A stretch of 64,000 nucleotides of DNA from Ephydatia muelleri (lineage: Eukaryota > Porifera > Demospongiae > Spongillida > Spongillidae): NCBI GenBank assembly GCA_013339895.1, contig JABACO010000009.1, forward strand, positions 6,221,658 through 6,285,657, read 5' to 3'. A program made the translations under genes and the position numbers. Within the stretch, counting starts at the first letter, position 1, and each line of letters starts with the position of its first letter. This document shows, piece by piece, positions 22,705-35,700 of the stretch. The notes under the pieces were generated by a model. It was not told where the DNA came from, did no database searches, and saw nothing but the letters and a program-made list of their open reading frames with translations.

Positions 22705-24470
22705 TAATTAGTCAGGTGGTTTAGATATCCTTCCACTTCTTGTGGTTGTCCAACTGGATTTCGATGCAACTGGACCCTCATGTTCTTCAGAGTCATACTG
22801 TTGGGGTGGATCCCTGAACTCTATTCTTTCTCCTGCACCAGCTTCTACTGTCCCCTGTTTTTGCATCACTTCCTGGATCTCCTGGGTAGCATCTTCTGGG
22901 TCACTCTCAGACACATCACTGGTTCCTGCTTTCAGGTATTTCATCCCTCACTTATGTTTCCTCCTCTGCTTTGGTAGCTGAATTTTCAATCCTCTGAGTC
23001 AGGTTCTTGCTGTACCCCAGTGTCCCATAGTGCACTTTCTCCTCTGAGTCAGGTTCTTGCTGTACCCACAGTGTCCCATAGTGCACTTTCTCCACTGAGT
23101 CAGGTTCTTGCTGTACCCACAGTGTCCCATAGTGCACTTTTTCCACTGATATTGAGTGACAGGGAACAGTAAGTTCTGCCTCGAGAGTGACTTTGCAGCA
23201 AAGTCAAATGGTGTCTTTTCCTGCAGTACTCCCCAGTGGTAGTATTGACAATTTATGATCTGGGAGCTACTCTTTTGACAACATTTCCCTCCATCTTACG
23301 ATCACTGATCCACACTACCTGGGTGTAACTCCTGTAATTCTGTCACTCTGTGGCGGTGATCAAAATGATTTTTCTGTAATCCCTTTGCCTGAGATTCCAT
23401 TTTCCTGACAACTGATCTGTTTGGAACTTTGGGAACGCGTTCCTGCTCAATTATTGGCACTGTGGTTTGTAACTTTCTACTCATTAGCAGCTCTGCTGGG
23501 CTGTAGCCATTTTGCAAAGGTGTGGCTCTGTACGATAACAATGCTAAACATGGGTCAGATGTTTTATTCCAGATAGTCTTGATCGTTTTTACAGCTTTCT
23601 CAGCTGCTCCATTGCTTTGGGGAAACAACAGACTGCTAGTTATGTGGTGAAATCTGTATTCCTGACTGAACTTCAAAAACTGGTGAGATGAAAACTGTGG
23701 TCCATTGTCTGAAATTAATTCTTCAGGGATGCCATGTCTTGCAAAGATTGCTTTAATTCGGACTATCACTTCCTCTGTTGTCATACAGTCCAAATGTGCA
23801 ATCTCAATGAACCTGGAATAATAATCAACCATAAGCAAGTAGTTATCCCCTTTCCAGTGGAAAATGTCTGCAGCCACTCTCTGCCACAGTAAAGAGGGCA
23901 AATGTGTTGGCAATAGAAGGTTTCACATGCTGTGATGATGTTTAATACACTGTGGGCAATTCTTTACCAATTTCTCCAAATCTTAGGCCACCAAGCACTC
24001 TGGTGAGCTTGCTTTCTACATTTAGTTATCCCTTGATTTGCACTATGGAGTTTTTAATCTCTGCTCTCAGTGGCTCTGGAACTACTATTCTACTTCCTCT
24101 CAACAGCAAACCACTTTCAATGCTCAACTCTCCAGCAACTGATAAATATGGTTTAACAGTTTCAGGAACATCCTTCTTTTCTGGCCATCCTCTGTAGCTG
24201 TACATGGCTACCTGCCTAAACACACTGTCAGCTTTCTGGCATTGACGTATCTGGTTAAGTTTCTTGTTAGAAGCTGGGATACCCTGGATGATCCAATGAA
24301 CAAATGCCTCTATGTCATTGTGTTGTGCTTTTTCCTCTTCTGAGGAATGCTCTTGATAGTGCATCATGCAATAGTAACGTTTCTGCCAGGTATATGAGAT
24401 ATTGAGAACTGAAAGTGCATTAGTCTCAAACGAAAATGTTGCACCCTGAAGGGAAGCTCACTATGAATAG
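22705..24470 (-). mobile_element. Truncated Ty3/Gypsy-like retrotransposon (RNase H end, integrase, C-tail)
   Basis: Reading the minus strand from 24470: the last part of RNase H (FSISHIPG) is followed by the linker (24367-24026, with LLLRGSRIVVPEPL), a decayed integrase zinc-binding region (about 24030-23914) and a 203-residue open integrase core (23913-23302). The core keeps the DD35E pattern: D in VDYYSRFIEI, D in SDNGPQFSS and E in NGAAEKAV. A C-terminal tail ending TRSGRISKPP (about 22720) is typical of Gypsy polyproteins. Protease, reverse transcriptase and LTRs are absent, so the copy is 5'-truncated and not autonomous. Frame changes separate the linker, zinc finger and core. Confidence 0.88.
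22991..23141 (-). repeat. Three tandem copies of a 49-51-bp unit inside the Gypsy tail
   Basis: The unit CTGAGTCAGGTTCTTGCTGT plus about 31 bases occurs three times. Two 51-bp copies keep frame and encode a 17-residue repeat (EKVHYGTLWVQQEPDS plus one residue). The copy at 22991-23039 is 2 bp shorter and shifts the frame. Confidence 0.9.
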
Positions 24471-24479
24471 GGCATATTT

Positions 24480-25975
24480 TCCCACATGTACTGTACCCTC
24501 ATATCAACCCCATGGTATAGGGGGTTGATATAGGGGTAGGGATACTGTATTGTACTATATTACTGCATATTTTAAAACCCTTTCGTTGGCGTGTACTGAT
24601 GCAACATACATGTGCATGTGGGTAGGTGGGTCCTCCCCCTTTTTGGTAGCGTCATTTTGCAGCATATGTAGCAATCTGCCATTTGGCCATTTGAGTAGAT
24701 GTATGGGTTTTATGGTCACGTGCACTCTATTTGTTACCAGATAGATATCCATGGTGCAAGGACACTGCACTCAATACACCTACTGAATCCTGTATCCTTT
24801 ACACGGAGTAAGCTGAAATCCGTACTGCTGTTCCGGCTCTGGTATTCAATAAAATACTCTGCAGGGGCTGCGATGCTACACGATCCTCTAGCAGCAGTAT
24901 ATTAGGTGAGCTTAAATGGAAGGGATAATCCAGCTCTCTAAAAGGGCGTCTGTCACCTTAGCCCATGTATTCAACCTTTTGTTGTTGTTTTTGTGTCATT
25001 GAACACAAAAGATAAGTCTGCATGCCATCTCCCTTTTCTCTTCATAGGTGGCAATTTTGGCACTGCTAATAGCAAGCAATCACACATCGCCTCCTCACAT
25101 CTCCTCCTTTGTTCTCTCCCCTTGTTTCCAAAATGTTGATACCACAGATTTCATTTGAAGGATCTGGTAACTCTGTTTTTGCCTTTTAATTGACACTCCA
25201 GCTGCATGGCCATAGATAACCAATTTTGATTGCATGCTCAGCAGAGTGAGCTCATTGTTGTCAATAAATCATCTGCTCTACATTGTGGGTGGTGTTACTA
25301 CTGCTACTAAACTCATGTGCCAAGTGGGGCAGTGTTCTGATCTTTTCAAGGTCAACAATTGGTTCAATGTTGCAACCATATTATTGGGTAGGGAAGAGCA
25401 CTTCAGATGGTGTTTCAATGTTTTCCCATGTTCTATAAATTCAAGTACAATCCTATAACAACAGTACACTTGTGTGACAAATGTTGAATGACTTACTAAC
25501 AGTTTTAGACAAGTAACAAAAGGTCACAAATGCATAAGTATCTCAACTGTCATATGGTTGGACTGTTTACATTCATAAGCAGTTGGATTAGCAACGGATT
25601 TTGTGTTTGAAAGCAGCCTGTTTTTATCATTTCCTTCAAATGTAGCAGCATCACGTCTGTTGAATTTCTGAGCATTCATGTATGACTCATTGGACAATAA
25701 TCAGATGTGAATAGCTGCTGATTATCAGCAGGTATTATTATAATAAGATTATGATATAAAGACACACCGTACATGTGTAAAGTAACAGACAATAACTAAT
25801 GAAACGGATTTGCACAATAGACAGGCCTTACTGATTTGATTAATGTTACGTATCAAGGTATTTTAAGGTCACCTACGCAAGTGAGGCACATGTGTCATGC
25901 ACATTAGTTGGTATATTTATAAGCAGCCTCGTGGCCACTGGTTGTAGTGTGTCTAGCAGCTTCGGCACACCAACC
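24480..25975. other. No gene seen
   Basis: Unique sequence with a short inverted repeat at about 24508-24536 (ATATCAACCCC with GGGGTTGATAT). No exon could be supported. Confidence 0.45.
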
Positions 25976-25984
25976 CACTGGTTT

Positions 25985-26035
25985 CTTTTTTTTTTTCAAG
26001 TTGTTTTTTTTTTTTTTTTTTGGTTTGTTTTTTTT
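25985..26035 (+). repeat. T-rich tract
   Basis: Runs of 10, 18 and 9 T separated by CAAGTTG and GGTTTG. It could be the reverse complement of a retroposon tail, but no adjacent element was recognised. Confidence 0.8.
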
Positions 26036-26039
26036 TACG

Positions 26040-27650
26040 GGGGCCGGGGTCAACTAGAATTATAATCAATTACACAGTAGGAGGCGCAACAAATAACCGT
26101 TTTTGATTGTAACAGGAGTACCCGAAAATATGCTTGCGTATAAGGACCAAGCTCATCCCAGGGGACAGGAACAGATCCAAGGTTTCAGCAAGGGGGTCAA
26201 AAATGAATAATTGTAATTGTGGTAGGGGAAGCATATCTGTGGAAGCTTTGTAAGCTCCCTATCGAGAAAACTCACTCTTCCATGTGCAATCGAGGTGCCA
26301 AAACTGCTTTTAAAAAGCATGCTATCGAGCACCGCTCATTCCGGTACACGCATAGCGAATGATAATTTTATTTTGCATTGCTTCCGCCTGTGGGCATCTA
26401 CCCAAGCATATTTTCATTGGAACCTTGTACTCATGCTGCTGTATTTTTGAAATCAAATAATAACATCTAGGCGCCTGCATGCGCGACTCCATGCGGTACT
26501 GCGTGCACACAAGGCTGCAGGTAAAGAGGAAAGCTGTATTAAGAAGTCCAAAAAGAACCGGCCAGAAATATTACTAACCATGCAAATGTATAAAAGTACA
26601 TGACGAGTACACTGTACGAGCACGCCGAATTTCGATATACGATGCAAATGTATGCATCGCTCAGTGTGCTGCGTTGATACACATGCACGGTGATACGCCA
26701 ACATGTGTTCCCATAGCAAATTCTCCACTCCCTCCTACGCGTTGGGTTTGATTATCCGACTGCATGCACTGATATCCACCAAACTGTATTGAACCTGATC
26801 CATGCTCGCTTCCTTCGTTTCGATCCACAAGACAACCTTGTCCGCTTCAACGTTTCAATTCATATGTTTAAAAATGACGATGTTGCCATTTTATTATTCG
26901 GTCTAATCCATTACTTGCATGGGGCATTTAGTCCCCGCCCTTCATGAATCATGCCCTGCTGAGCGTCAGCCTCGATCCCTGGATACAGATGGCTAGTAGC
27001 TTTTATATGGCACTGAAGGGGACACCCCGTGCAGAGTATTAATGGCCTTAGCCAGTCTCGCGACTCATTAGAATGTCGATGTAGAGCGGAAACAACTTCG
27101 AACAGATGTAGCACGTCTGGGACTAACGTTCGGCCATTCATGAGTACAATTGCTACTACTCGACATGCACACTCATGACATTTAGATTGAATAGCTGCTA
27201 CGAACATGTATGATTTGATACAAGACCAGCACAGGCCACCACCACAGCGGGTGTCACGACTGCAGTTGTGAGCGCACCTAGTCCAATCAAAATAATAAAC
27301 GCAATGACGCAGCAGCCACGAGATTTCTTCCGTTTGTAGCAACTCTGGTTTGCTGCTTGTCAATCTGCAAAAGGTTCATGCAGATTAAGCATCGATAAAC
27401 GCGCCACACAATTTCCATGGCTGTGCAAACACGCCAAAAACTATAGCTGTGATTTATACTGCAGTGAGTCAGATATATAGAGAGATGGTGCAAACTGATA
27501 AGCGTTTTCAGTAGCGCCAGTTGTATACCAAACCGTATCGATGGAAAGTTCCTAGTGATGGTATAACGTCGTGATCGTGAGTCTTTAGCAGCCCATCAAG
27601 TTCCTCCACTGCTGTATGGTAACTATATGATATATTGGGCTGCGACATAT
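26040..27650. other. No gene supported
   Basis: A minus-strand frame of 150 codons (27363-26911, Cys-rich) is the longest ORF here but has no recognisable domain or splice context. Chance ORFs of this length are expected in 64 kb. Confidence 0.4.
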
Positions 27651-27654
27651 CAAG

Positions 27655-27990
27655 AGAAAAGAGAGAGAGTTAGTTTCGTGAGAGAGAGAGAGAGATAGAG
27701 ATAGAGATGAGAGAGAGAGAGAGAGAGGGAGAGAGAGAGAATAGAGAAGAGCAGAGAGAGTAGCTCGCGAGAGCGAGCTATATATAGAGAGCGAGAGCGA
27801 CGCTCTCTAGCTGCTCTCGCTCTCGCTCGGGGCACGAGAGTTAGTTAGCGCTAGAGGCGAGTTATTTAGTTTCGCGCGAGCAGCATTTAGTTTGAGAGAG
27901 CGAGAGATTTGCAGAGAGGTCGAGAGTGTCGAGAGAGGAGCTCTCTCTTGTAGAGTATAGACGCTATAGAGAGAGAGAGAGAGGAGGGAG
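27655..27990 (+). repeat. GA microsatellite region
   Basis: GAGAGA tracts with CGAGAG and CTCTCT interruptions, including locally self-complementary parts (GCTCTCGCTCTCGCTC against GAGCGAGAGCGA). Confidence 0.9.
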
Positions 27991-27999
27991 ATGGCACCA

Positions 28000-29885
28000 A
28001 AACTCACACGCCACCACGGAACATTAGCGAGACGTTCATGCCACACTTTACATTGCCAGGTCTCGTGATACAGATAGCCAGAATGATACAACTAATGTAT
28101 TTCAATCTCACCGCAGTAATCGGAAGTATATGGTATCGTTCCCAGACTGATCGCCAATCGTTTGCAACACCCAAAAAACAAGCAAAAAACAAGGTTGAGT
28201 TACTCAGTTCACAACGAAACAGCATCAAAACCACACATCAACAACAAAACTGTTTTTGTTTATTATATAGACGGTGCGCGTAAAGTGCCACACACAAGGA
28301 ATTAATTATAAAAGCTTTGACTGTCAAGGGAAATTTATCGGTGGAGAAAATCAAGGGTTCGGTCCTCCCCGAAACATGATCCCCATGCGCAAAGTAAATG
28401 GTACAGGATGAAAACACGATCCCCCCTGTTTGAGGTCCACATGTGCGTTTTCGCAGGTACCCAGGTTAGGGACAATTATACCCGTAATTATAATAACTTT
28501 AGCTTTAGGTTTAGGTTAGGGTTAGAGAAATAGTGTAGTAGTGAAAAGGAGTCAGGTCATACAAATGCTGCAAGATATATTGTGGAGGCGGCACATTCTT
28601 CGAATATAAAGTCACTCGTGTCCTCTTCATTACCTCAAGAAGACCTCTCACCATGGCCAGGGACAGGCACATGCAGCCTTCAGCTATAAATGACCTGCCC
28701 CGCTTACCTAGCAGTTACACCACCCTGCATGGGAGAGTCAATTAAGCACCCCACGCTTCTAATGAGCCCTCGGTTCAGCCATGCAGCCTTAGCTATCCCA
28801 ATTCTCTCGTACGGATACTACTATAATAATCCCAGGATGGCAGTGCATGTCATCATGAGGGGAAACCTCATCTCGAGCTCTCTTCCCCCCTTCCCCTTCC
28901 CACCCCCCACACACAACACACACTGCCGTGCTCCACAGCGCCACTACCCAACATGGACTTGACGTCCACCGAAAAGATTTTAAGAGGATCAGTGTATAAT
29001 GATGTATACATAGTTTTTTTAATTTATGTAATAAAACACAGAAACAATTAGCTGTATGATAGAAGAATGACTTTAAAAGATAGAAGAATGACTTGTAAAC
29101 TTGTTCAGAGCGTTGTATACATAGTGCGCCTGCGCACTAGCTATATGTCAATTAGATTGACCTATATATATCGTTGTAATCTTGTCTATTCCATCACTGT
29201 ATTTTGGTATACCCTCCCTCATTAATTTTCATCCTTCACAGCAATCCAGCGTCAGCCCTGACCGCTCTCTGACATGATCTGATTAGTTTGCCATGCACAT
29301 AAATTCTCTTCATGCAGCATGCCAAACTGTGTACTCTACAGACGTGACTAGACTTCCCCTTTGACGCAGCCATTGGCAACAAAACACTTAACAGCGTACT
29401 CGCCAAGTTAAGAACACATCATCTATAACTTCTTTATGTGTTCGGAGAGGATATTTCTTAGGTACATAAATTCGGGCACCATTTTGCATACGTTTTCCAG
29501 GATGTAGACAAGTGGGACAGCCAAATTCTCCATTATATTGCTTTTCACACAAAACACTCGCTTACACATGCCATCTTCTGTTTCATTAATTCGCGGCAAA
29601 ACCATATACACGTGCAAACTTCAAGGGGTATGTACAGGGGGGTCGTGAGAGGTTAAAAATTCATTTAAATATATTTCCAAATTCAGGGTGACCCAGTACA
29701 TATTTCAGAGTGGTAGAAACAAGAAATTTAAAAAAAGTGCAATACCTTGTCACGTTTGTCTAGTACGCTGAGAGATCATCATTCAGATTCAAATCATATA
29801 CTATGCACTTATGCAGCCGCTTTGAACATATAAGTGTATAGTAGTTCGAAAAATGATCTGAGTCATCTACACAACCAACATGCGC
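28000..29885. other. No gene seen
   Basis: Unique AT-moderate sequence with no domain-bearing ORF, RNA gene or repeat that I can support. Confidence 0.45.
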
Positions 29886-29889
29886 ATGC

Positions 29890-31330
29890 GCAACTGCATT
29901 GGGTCAATCATTCACCAGCAGATTTTTCACTGTCTGCACACAACGTTCCGCATGACCATTACTTTGTGGAAAATGTGGACTGTTGGTTATATGGATAAAG
30001 CTGTATTCCATGCACAGCAAATCTGCATGGTGAACTCTTCAGAAGCATTGAGGACCATTGTCATGCACTACATGACCACTGTTTCTGGGATGCCATGCGT
30101 GGTAAATACTGCCTCCACAACACCATCTGAAGTAGTAGATCTGAGTCCGATTATCTTTGCCAAGGGTAGTAGGGGTGTGGATATTAGTGGTTTGTGGTGT
30201 GGTGCATCGTGTCTTACACACTGGATGATGCGCTCAATCAGGAGTTTGATGTCTTGTGAAATCCCTGGCCACCATACAGAACATTGAGCTCTGAGTCTAC
30301 ATCTTTGGATCCCTTCCTGTCCATGATGAGAACTTTCAGTAATGTTTCTTTCTGGAGGCACTTAGGTACCACTATACGACGCCCATATAGTAATAGGTCC
30401 TGATGAAGTGTTAACTCCCCTTGAAAATTTGGAACTACTAACCTCATTTGCCACACCTTTTGGACGCTATTATTTTCATATGCTTCTATTTGACCTGGGA
30501 TCTGCCGCACCCCAGAACATTTCCAGAAGCGGATGAGCAGAATCTTGCAGGGTCGTACATACTATGCCAGGTGGACAATGTCCTGGTGTATGGCAAAGAT
30601 AAGGGTGAACATGATATGCAATGCAAAAGTTGGCATCCAGCTTACTAAACAGCGAGGTTTCTGTGCACCTCTCGAATGACATTGGCATTCAGTGGTTTGA
30701 AATCCACACAGATGTGGATGGAGCCATTCTTTTTCAGGCCAATGACCACCCTTGCACACCAAGGAGTAGGTACATCTACTTGAGAGATGAGTCCTTCTGC
30801 TTCCATTTGGTCAAGTTCTGTTTCTACCCTGTGGATGTAGGGATAATGGGATGTGACGGGCGTAAACAGAGAATATGATTACACCTCTGGTTTAATCTGT
30901 ATGTTGTATGGCTCTCCCATGTAGGTTTCCTAGATCTTGAAATAGAGAGCTGGAACCTATCTACAATATCCGCATTTGCAGTTGTATAGTCGTGTCAACC
31001 TGGGCTATCAGGTTTAGGGCCACAATAGCTGGCAGACTTAGTAGATTGTTCTTTAGGCCCTTAACAACAGAAATGGTTTGCGTCATGGATTTCCTACCAT
31101 GTCTGAGCCCTGCTATCAAACTGAACGAGCACCACCGACATAGGACTATAAAGAGTCTTACTTGGTGTCATCAGCTTATGCACTTTATAGAACCTGAAGG
31201 TGGTGTCGGATACTGCACTTACTTCAGTCCTGTGTCTAGTTTGAATTGCACCGTCTTCCTGACACATTTAACTTCACCATCCATACACTGCCACTGTACT
31301 ACTTGCAGAAACAGCACCGAGAAAAGCTGA
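29890..31330 (-). mobile_element. Second Ty3/Gypsy-like relic (protease, partial RT, integrase), internally deleted
   Basis: Minus-strand order is as follows. Protease remnant near 31260-31080 with FKLDTG and EVSAVSDTTF. RT N-terminus at 30880-30660 with LISQVDVPTPWCARVVIGLK, CVDFKPLN and FSKLDAN. Then a jump to the linker (30500-30360, LLLYGRRIVVPKCL), the integrase zinc region (HQGIQRC-like, VWWPGISQDI) and the core remnant ([29 protein letters not shown]) ending near 29890. Most of RT, RNase H and part of the core are deleted, and frames change repeatedly. It is related to but distinct from the element at 22705. Confidence 0.82.
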
Positions 31331-31734
31331 TTTCTGGTCACGGCTATCGATATATGTGTGTACTTCTGCCACTGTTCTAGCTGAAAAGCACTGCGAACTG
31401 TAATACCCTATCCTTTGACACCGACGGCATCATCCTGGTCCCTTCTAAGCTTAGCATGCTCGAAAATTACGTTGTGTCTGACCAGGAAGCAGCTTCTCTA
31501 GGGACCATATATGCATTTATTGAACGATTCTATTAAACAATCATAGCTGTCAACCCCTATACAATTACAAACTCCTTATCCAATCAAATCACCCCAACTG
31601 AATTGCATATCAAATCAGTTGTCGATATGCAGGTTTCACACATATATGGTGTAGTATTCCAGTCATAGCCTTGACTGCGACACAGTTGCTCACATATAAC
31701 ATACTTCGGACCATAACCTATTTGCGCCTGCGCC

Positions 31735-31850
31735 TCGCCTAGGTAGTCTCGTACTCAGACCCACCATGACGTAAGCATTTATCGCTTACAGTATAGTAAG
31801 CGATAAACGCTTACGTCATGGTGGGTCTGGGTACGAGACTATCGCCTAGG
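31735..31850. mobile_element. 98-bp palindromic foldback MITE with 9-bp target duplication
   Basis: The element (31744-31841) is two 46-base arms, 31744-31789 and 31796-31841, complementary except at two positions around a 6-base loop AGTATA. Its ends are TAGTCTCGTACTCAGAC and GTCTGGGTACGAGACTA. The direct repeat TCGCCTAGG flanks it at 31735-31743 and 31842-31850. A 9-bp duplication is usual for Mutator-type transposition (known for MULEs). Terminal similarity links it to the elements at 38747 and 57743. Confidence 0.9.
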
Positions 31851-31859
31851 AGCATCTTT

Positions 31860-32330
31860 CCAAATAGGGAAGACGTCTTTTTTCAGCACTTCCAGCAAGT
31901 GCCAAACGTGCCGGCAGTCGACGAGGATGTTCCCTTCATCCTAAAAGAATCCAGCGACTCCGCTGTCAATTCTTCTGAATCTCTGCAGTCGGATAAAATG
32001 GCCACCCGAAGTCCCCAGACCCGGTAACTATCCGAACGTATGAGGGTCTGGGGACACGAATACCCGAAGCCCGTACGCCTCCACGCGCACGCTCTTGCTA
32101 GCGGGCATGGAGGACAGAGGCATCGCACACCCACGGTGTTTCACGAGCTCATGCTGGTTTTCCCACAGTGCACGGGTGTGTTACATGGTGTTACATACCT
32201 GTCCCGGCCGTGGTCCTTACGGAAGACTCTCCGCGGCGCCATTCATCGGCGGAGTCGACTAGCAGCTCCTCTGAGTCTAGTGCTTCATCCTCGTCCTCAC
32301 CACAGACGCTGCAGACACAGCAAAAAAAAA
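31860..32330 (+). other. Hypothetical ORF-like sequence, Ser-rich
   Basis: Plus-strand frames read EDVFFQHFQQVPNV and DVPFILKESSDSAVNSSES, then after a stop and frame change a Ser-rich stretch (STSSSSESSASSSSS). The base composition is GC-richer than its surroundings. It may be a decayed exon or domesticated fragment; no family recognised. Confidence 0.25.
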
Positions 32331-32586
32331 AAAAAACGTCATATCAATTATTGATTTCACAACTGATCAATTGTTCAAGCATACGTCTATGCAAACTCCA
32401 CCACCTCACCCACCCAAATGATAAGTACACCAGTAATTCAGTACGAGTGGAGTCTGCACTCACTCTTCACTGGGAGATATACTATGGCTAGTAGGACAGT
32501 GCAGTCACTGCGACAACTCTAATAGGCTGGAAACATGCACGTGACGTTTTATGCGCTAAAGGGCAAGTGCAAGCCTTGTTGGCCGT

Positions 32587-32609
32587 GGCCCGACCTCTAA
32601 GGTCGGGCC
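32587..32609. promoter_or_regulatory. Perfect 10-bp hairpin near the 67-aa gene
   Basis: GGCCCGACCT, loop CTA, AGGTCGGGCC. It lies about 190 bases upstream of the start codon at 32798, in the likely promoter or 5' UTR. A regulatory role is inferred from position only. Confidence 0.4.
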
Positions 32610-32797
32610 GCGCCTAACTAGTGCAAGCGCGCGTATATCTCGTTTTAACTTACGGTATCTCGGTTTAGCTTACGGTGTTATGGTCATTTAAATTCTAATT
32701 ACACACAGTCATAAATATTGTGGAGCGCGAATCGAAACAAATGATGGGTGGTGGTAGCAAGTAAAGTTCTCAAAACCAGCTTGTTTATCGATTCGTC

Positions 32798-35700
32798 ATG
32801 TACCCTTCAAACGAGGACATAATTGAACGCCAACCATTGTTGCCGCCAAAGACAAATGAGTAAGTCATATTTGCTAACTGTCGTAATTCACTTAACTTCA
32901 CTACTCTACGGTTTATCTCTTTGAACGCCAAGTGCGTATATGCATGCATGCACACACAACCGTTACACCATTCGTGCATGATTTAGGTATTGCGAGCAAA
33001 ATGTTTTTTGATCAGTCACAGCTCTATGATACATGCATAGCCTTGATGCCGTGTACAAAGTAATTATGTCTCTCTCACGCTGGCTAAAGAACCCATTATT
33101 CATATGACCTCACTTCATTTCACTAATGCATCACTTCAATACTCCAAGAACAAGAATGCGTAGCCCGGCTCAGTGTAGTGTATCAAACCTGTTCACCCCC
33201 TCCCCACCACCCCTTGTTGCAACAAATGGTGCCAGCGGGTTATAATGAGCACACAGTGTGCTTACACCAGGACCACACATTTGACATACATGTCAGCATT
33301 GCACTTGCATGCATATTCAAAGTGATTTTGATCAACACAATATAACACACAGCACTGCATCAATGGTGAGGCAGATAATTCTCGTTGTGAGCATGTATGT
33401 ATATATTGCACTTGGCGTTCAAAGAGTTAATGTTGAAATTACTACAGCTAAACTATCTTACTGCTCTATTTCAATAGCTCTGTGCCTAATATATAGCACC
33501 ATTATTTCTACAAATGCTTTCAGCTCTCGTCATTGGGGCAATCAGCGTGCAACTTGTTTGATAACAAGGCTTATTCAATGTCATCTGAGTGTAATTCTGA
33601 AGTGAAGTAATTATACAAATTATCCCACCGTCTAAACCACCGGGTTTTCGAATATGTGCGGACTATTCAATAGCGATGATAAACAATCGGACGCCTTCGT
33701 ATCGATAAACCGAAGTAATGTACCAGATTCGAAGTTTAACCCTCCCCTCACACACACACACACACTCACACACACACACCACAACATTTTGACAACTAGT
33801 AATAATGGAGTTGGCCACGTATGAAACAGAAAAAAGTTCAGCCAAATCATCGGAAGCATAAAATGATATTACTTGTTGCCAGGGAGGACTTGTATAGCTC
33901 CCAGCTGTAATTCAAAAAGAGACAAACATTAGCTAAGTCTCCATTGAGAGGAACATCTCTCTTTTGTATGAACATGTGACAGCTTGGAGAACACTCACTT
34001 ACTGGAAGCAGAACTGGCATGTATAGTCAGTGTAGCCAAAATCTCAATAGCTACCTTACTCAGGGTGAAAAATTGAGGCGTGCACCTTCGACCATTGCAG
34101 TGGACATGTATTTAAGCTGACTTGTTTGTGTTTCTGAGCTAGCAGTTTTTGCTGTGCCGCATCAATTGGATTAGTCACTGTTTCATTCCCTGTTTTGCCA
34201 CAATTGAAAAACAGGCCTTTGAGGTAAAAGCCACAGGCAAAGCTGGAATTGCCATGCAGTTCCGTTTGAACATAATCAATTGCCATGGTGAATGGAATTA
34301 ACTTTGTCATAGCCTGAAAATATTATCAAGACTACTTACTCACAACCTCTGTGGGACCAGATATTTTGCTCTGCAGACTCCTGAGGGCCTACTACGGTAG
34401 ATTACACTGCAAAGGCTACTACTGTAGATTACACTGTAAAGGCTACTACTGTAGATTACACTGCAAAGGCTACTACCAAAGGCTACTACTGTAGATTACA
34501 CTGTAAAGGCTACTACTGTAGATTACACTGCAAAGGCTACTACCGTAGATTACACTGCAAAGGCTACTACTGTAGATTACACTCTAAAGGCTCGCTTGAG
34601 TTGTTTGATCTACACTGTAGCTCTAGCACCCAGGAGAAGTTTGGAGATCTTCCTTGTTCACCACAGTACTGCATAGATCGTCATTGATCCATGCAAGGCT
34701 CTCTTGACCCAGCACTATGCAGTGGCAGATACAGGGACTTTTGTAATTGCGCGCAAAGTGCGCAGTATGGCACTTAAGGCGCTTTGAGGTCACTGAGGAG
34801 GATGAGGGGAGGATGAGGGGGTCACCGAGGAGGATGAGGGGGTCACCGAGGAGGATGAGGGGGTCACCGAGGGGGATGAGGGGGTCACCGAGGAGGATGA
34901 GTGGAGGATGAGGGGGTTCACCAAGGAGGATGAGGGGAGGATGAGGGGGTCACCGATGGGGTCACCGAGGAGGATGAGGGGAGAATGAGGGGGCCACCGA
35001 GGAAGATGGCTTTAAAGATTGAAAAAGTTTTAGGGTAAGAGACAGGTGGTTTTTGATGACAGAGTACAAACATTGGCTTTGCTAGGGTACCTTCAACACC
35101 CTTTGGCCCTGGCCTTTGTACTCCCTGATACCCGAACTCTCTCTAGTTCTCGATTGCCGTCATTCAAGTGTATCAAACGGGTTCAGAGCCATCATTCAAC
35201 TTGAGAACCTTCAAGGGTGTCATATGGTTTCAGTAGCTATGTTCTGCAGTACGTCCATCAGTGGAGTAGCATTTGTTTGGCAACCCCATGTAATAGGGGA
35301 ATGAGCAATTATAATAAAACGTTTCTCATCTCAAAAATAATAATAATAACATCTGGCAAATTCAAATTGATCTGTAATTTCATTCTAGAATTCCATCCTC
35401 ATCTTGTTGTCTTGTCCACAGCATACTCTGTGGCTCAAAACAATCAGGTTTGGTATGGCTGGATATGGTTATATTTTGCTTCCATTGATGGCTATGTCAG
35501 CTGACCAGCTAGGGGGGGGGGGGGGGGGGGGGGTCAGGAGACAGAGTTCTCCATTTGCACAGTTGAAGGTTATTCTGAGGTGTTTTGGCAGCGTTTTCCG
35601 TAGTCAGTTATTGTTAAGACCACTTGAGATTAACAGATCTCATCCATGGCTGTCCTTTGTATTGTATCATTGCAGTTGTAGCTGGAACAATGGTCGTGTA

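Noticed and set aside
26911-27363. 150-codon Cys-rich minus-strand ORF
   Set aside because: No recognisable domain, no splice context, and ORFs of this length are expected by chance in the window.
28505-28530. Telomere-like TTAGGG words
   Set aside because: Only two or three imperfect units; too short to indicate telomeric DNA.
34389-34598. CRISPR-like array of 27-bp repeats
   Set aside because: Copies are directly adjacent with no unique spacers, and the genome is eukaryotic.
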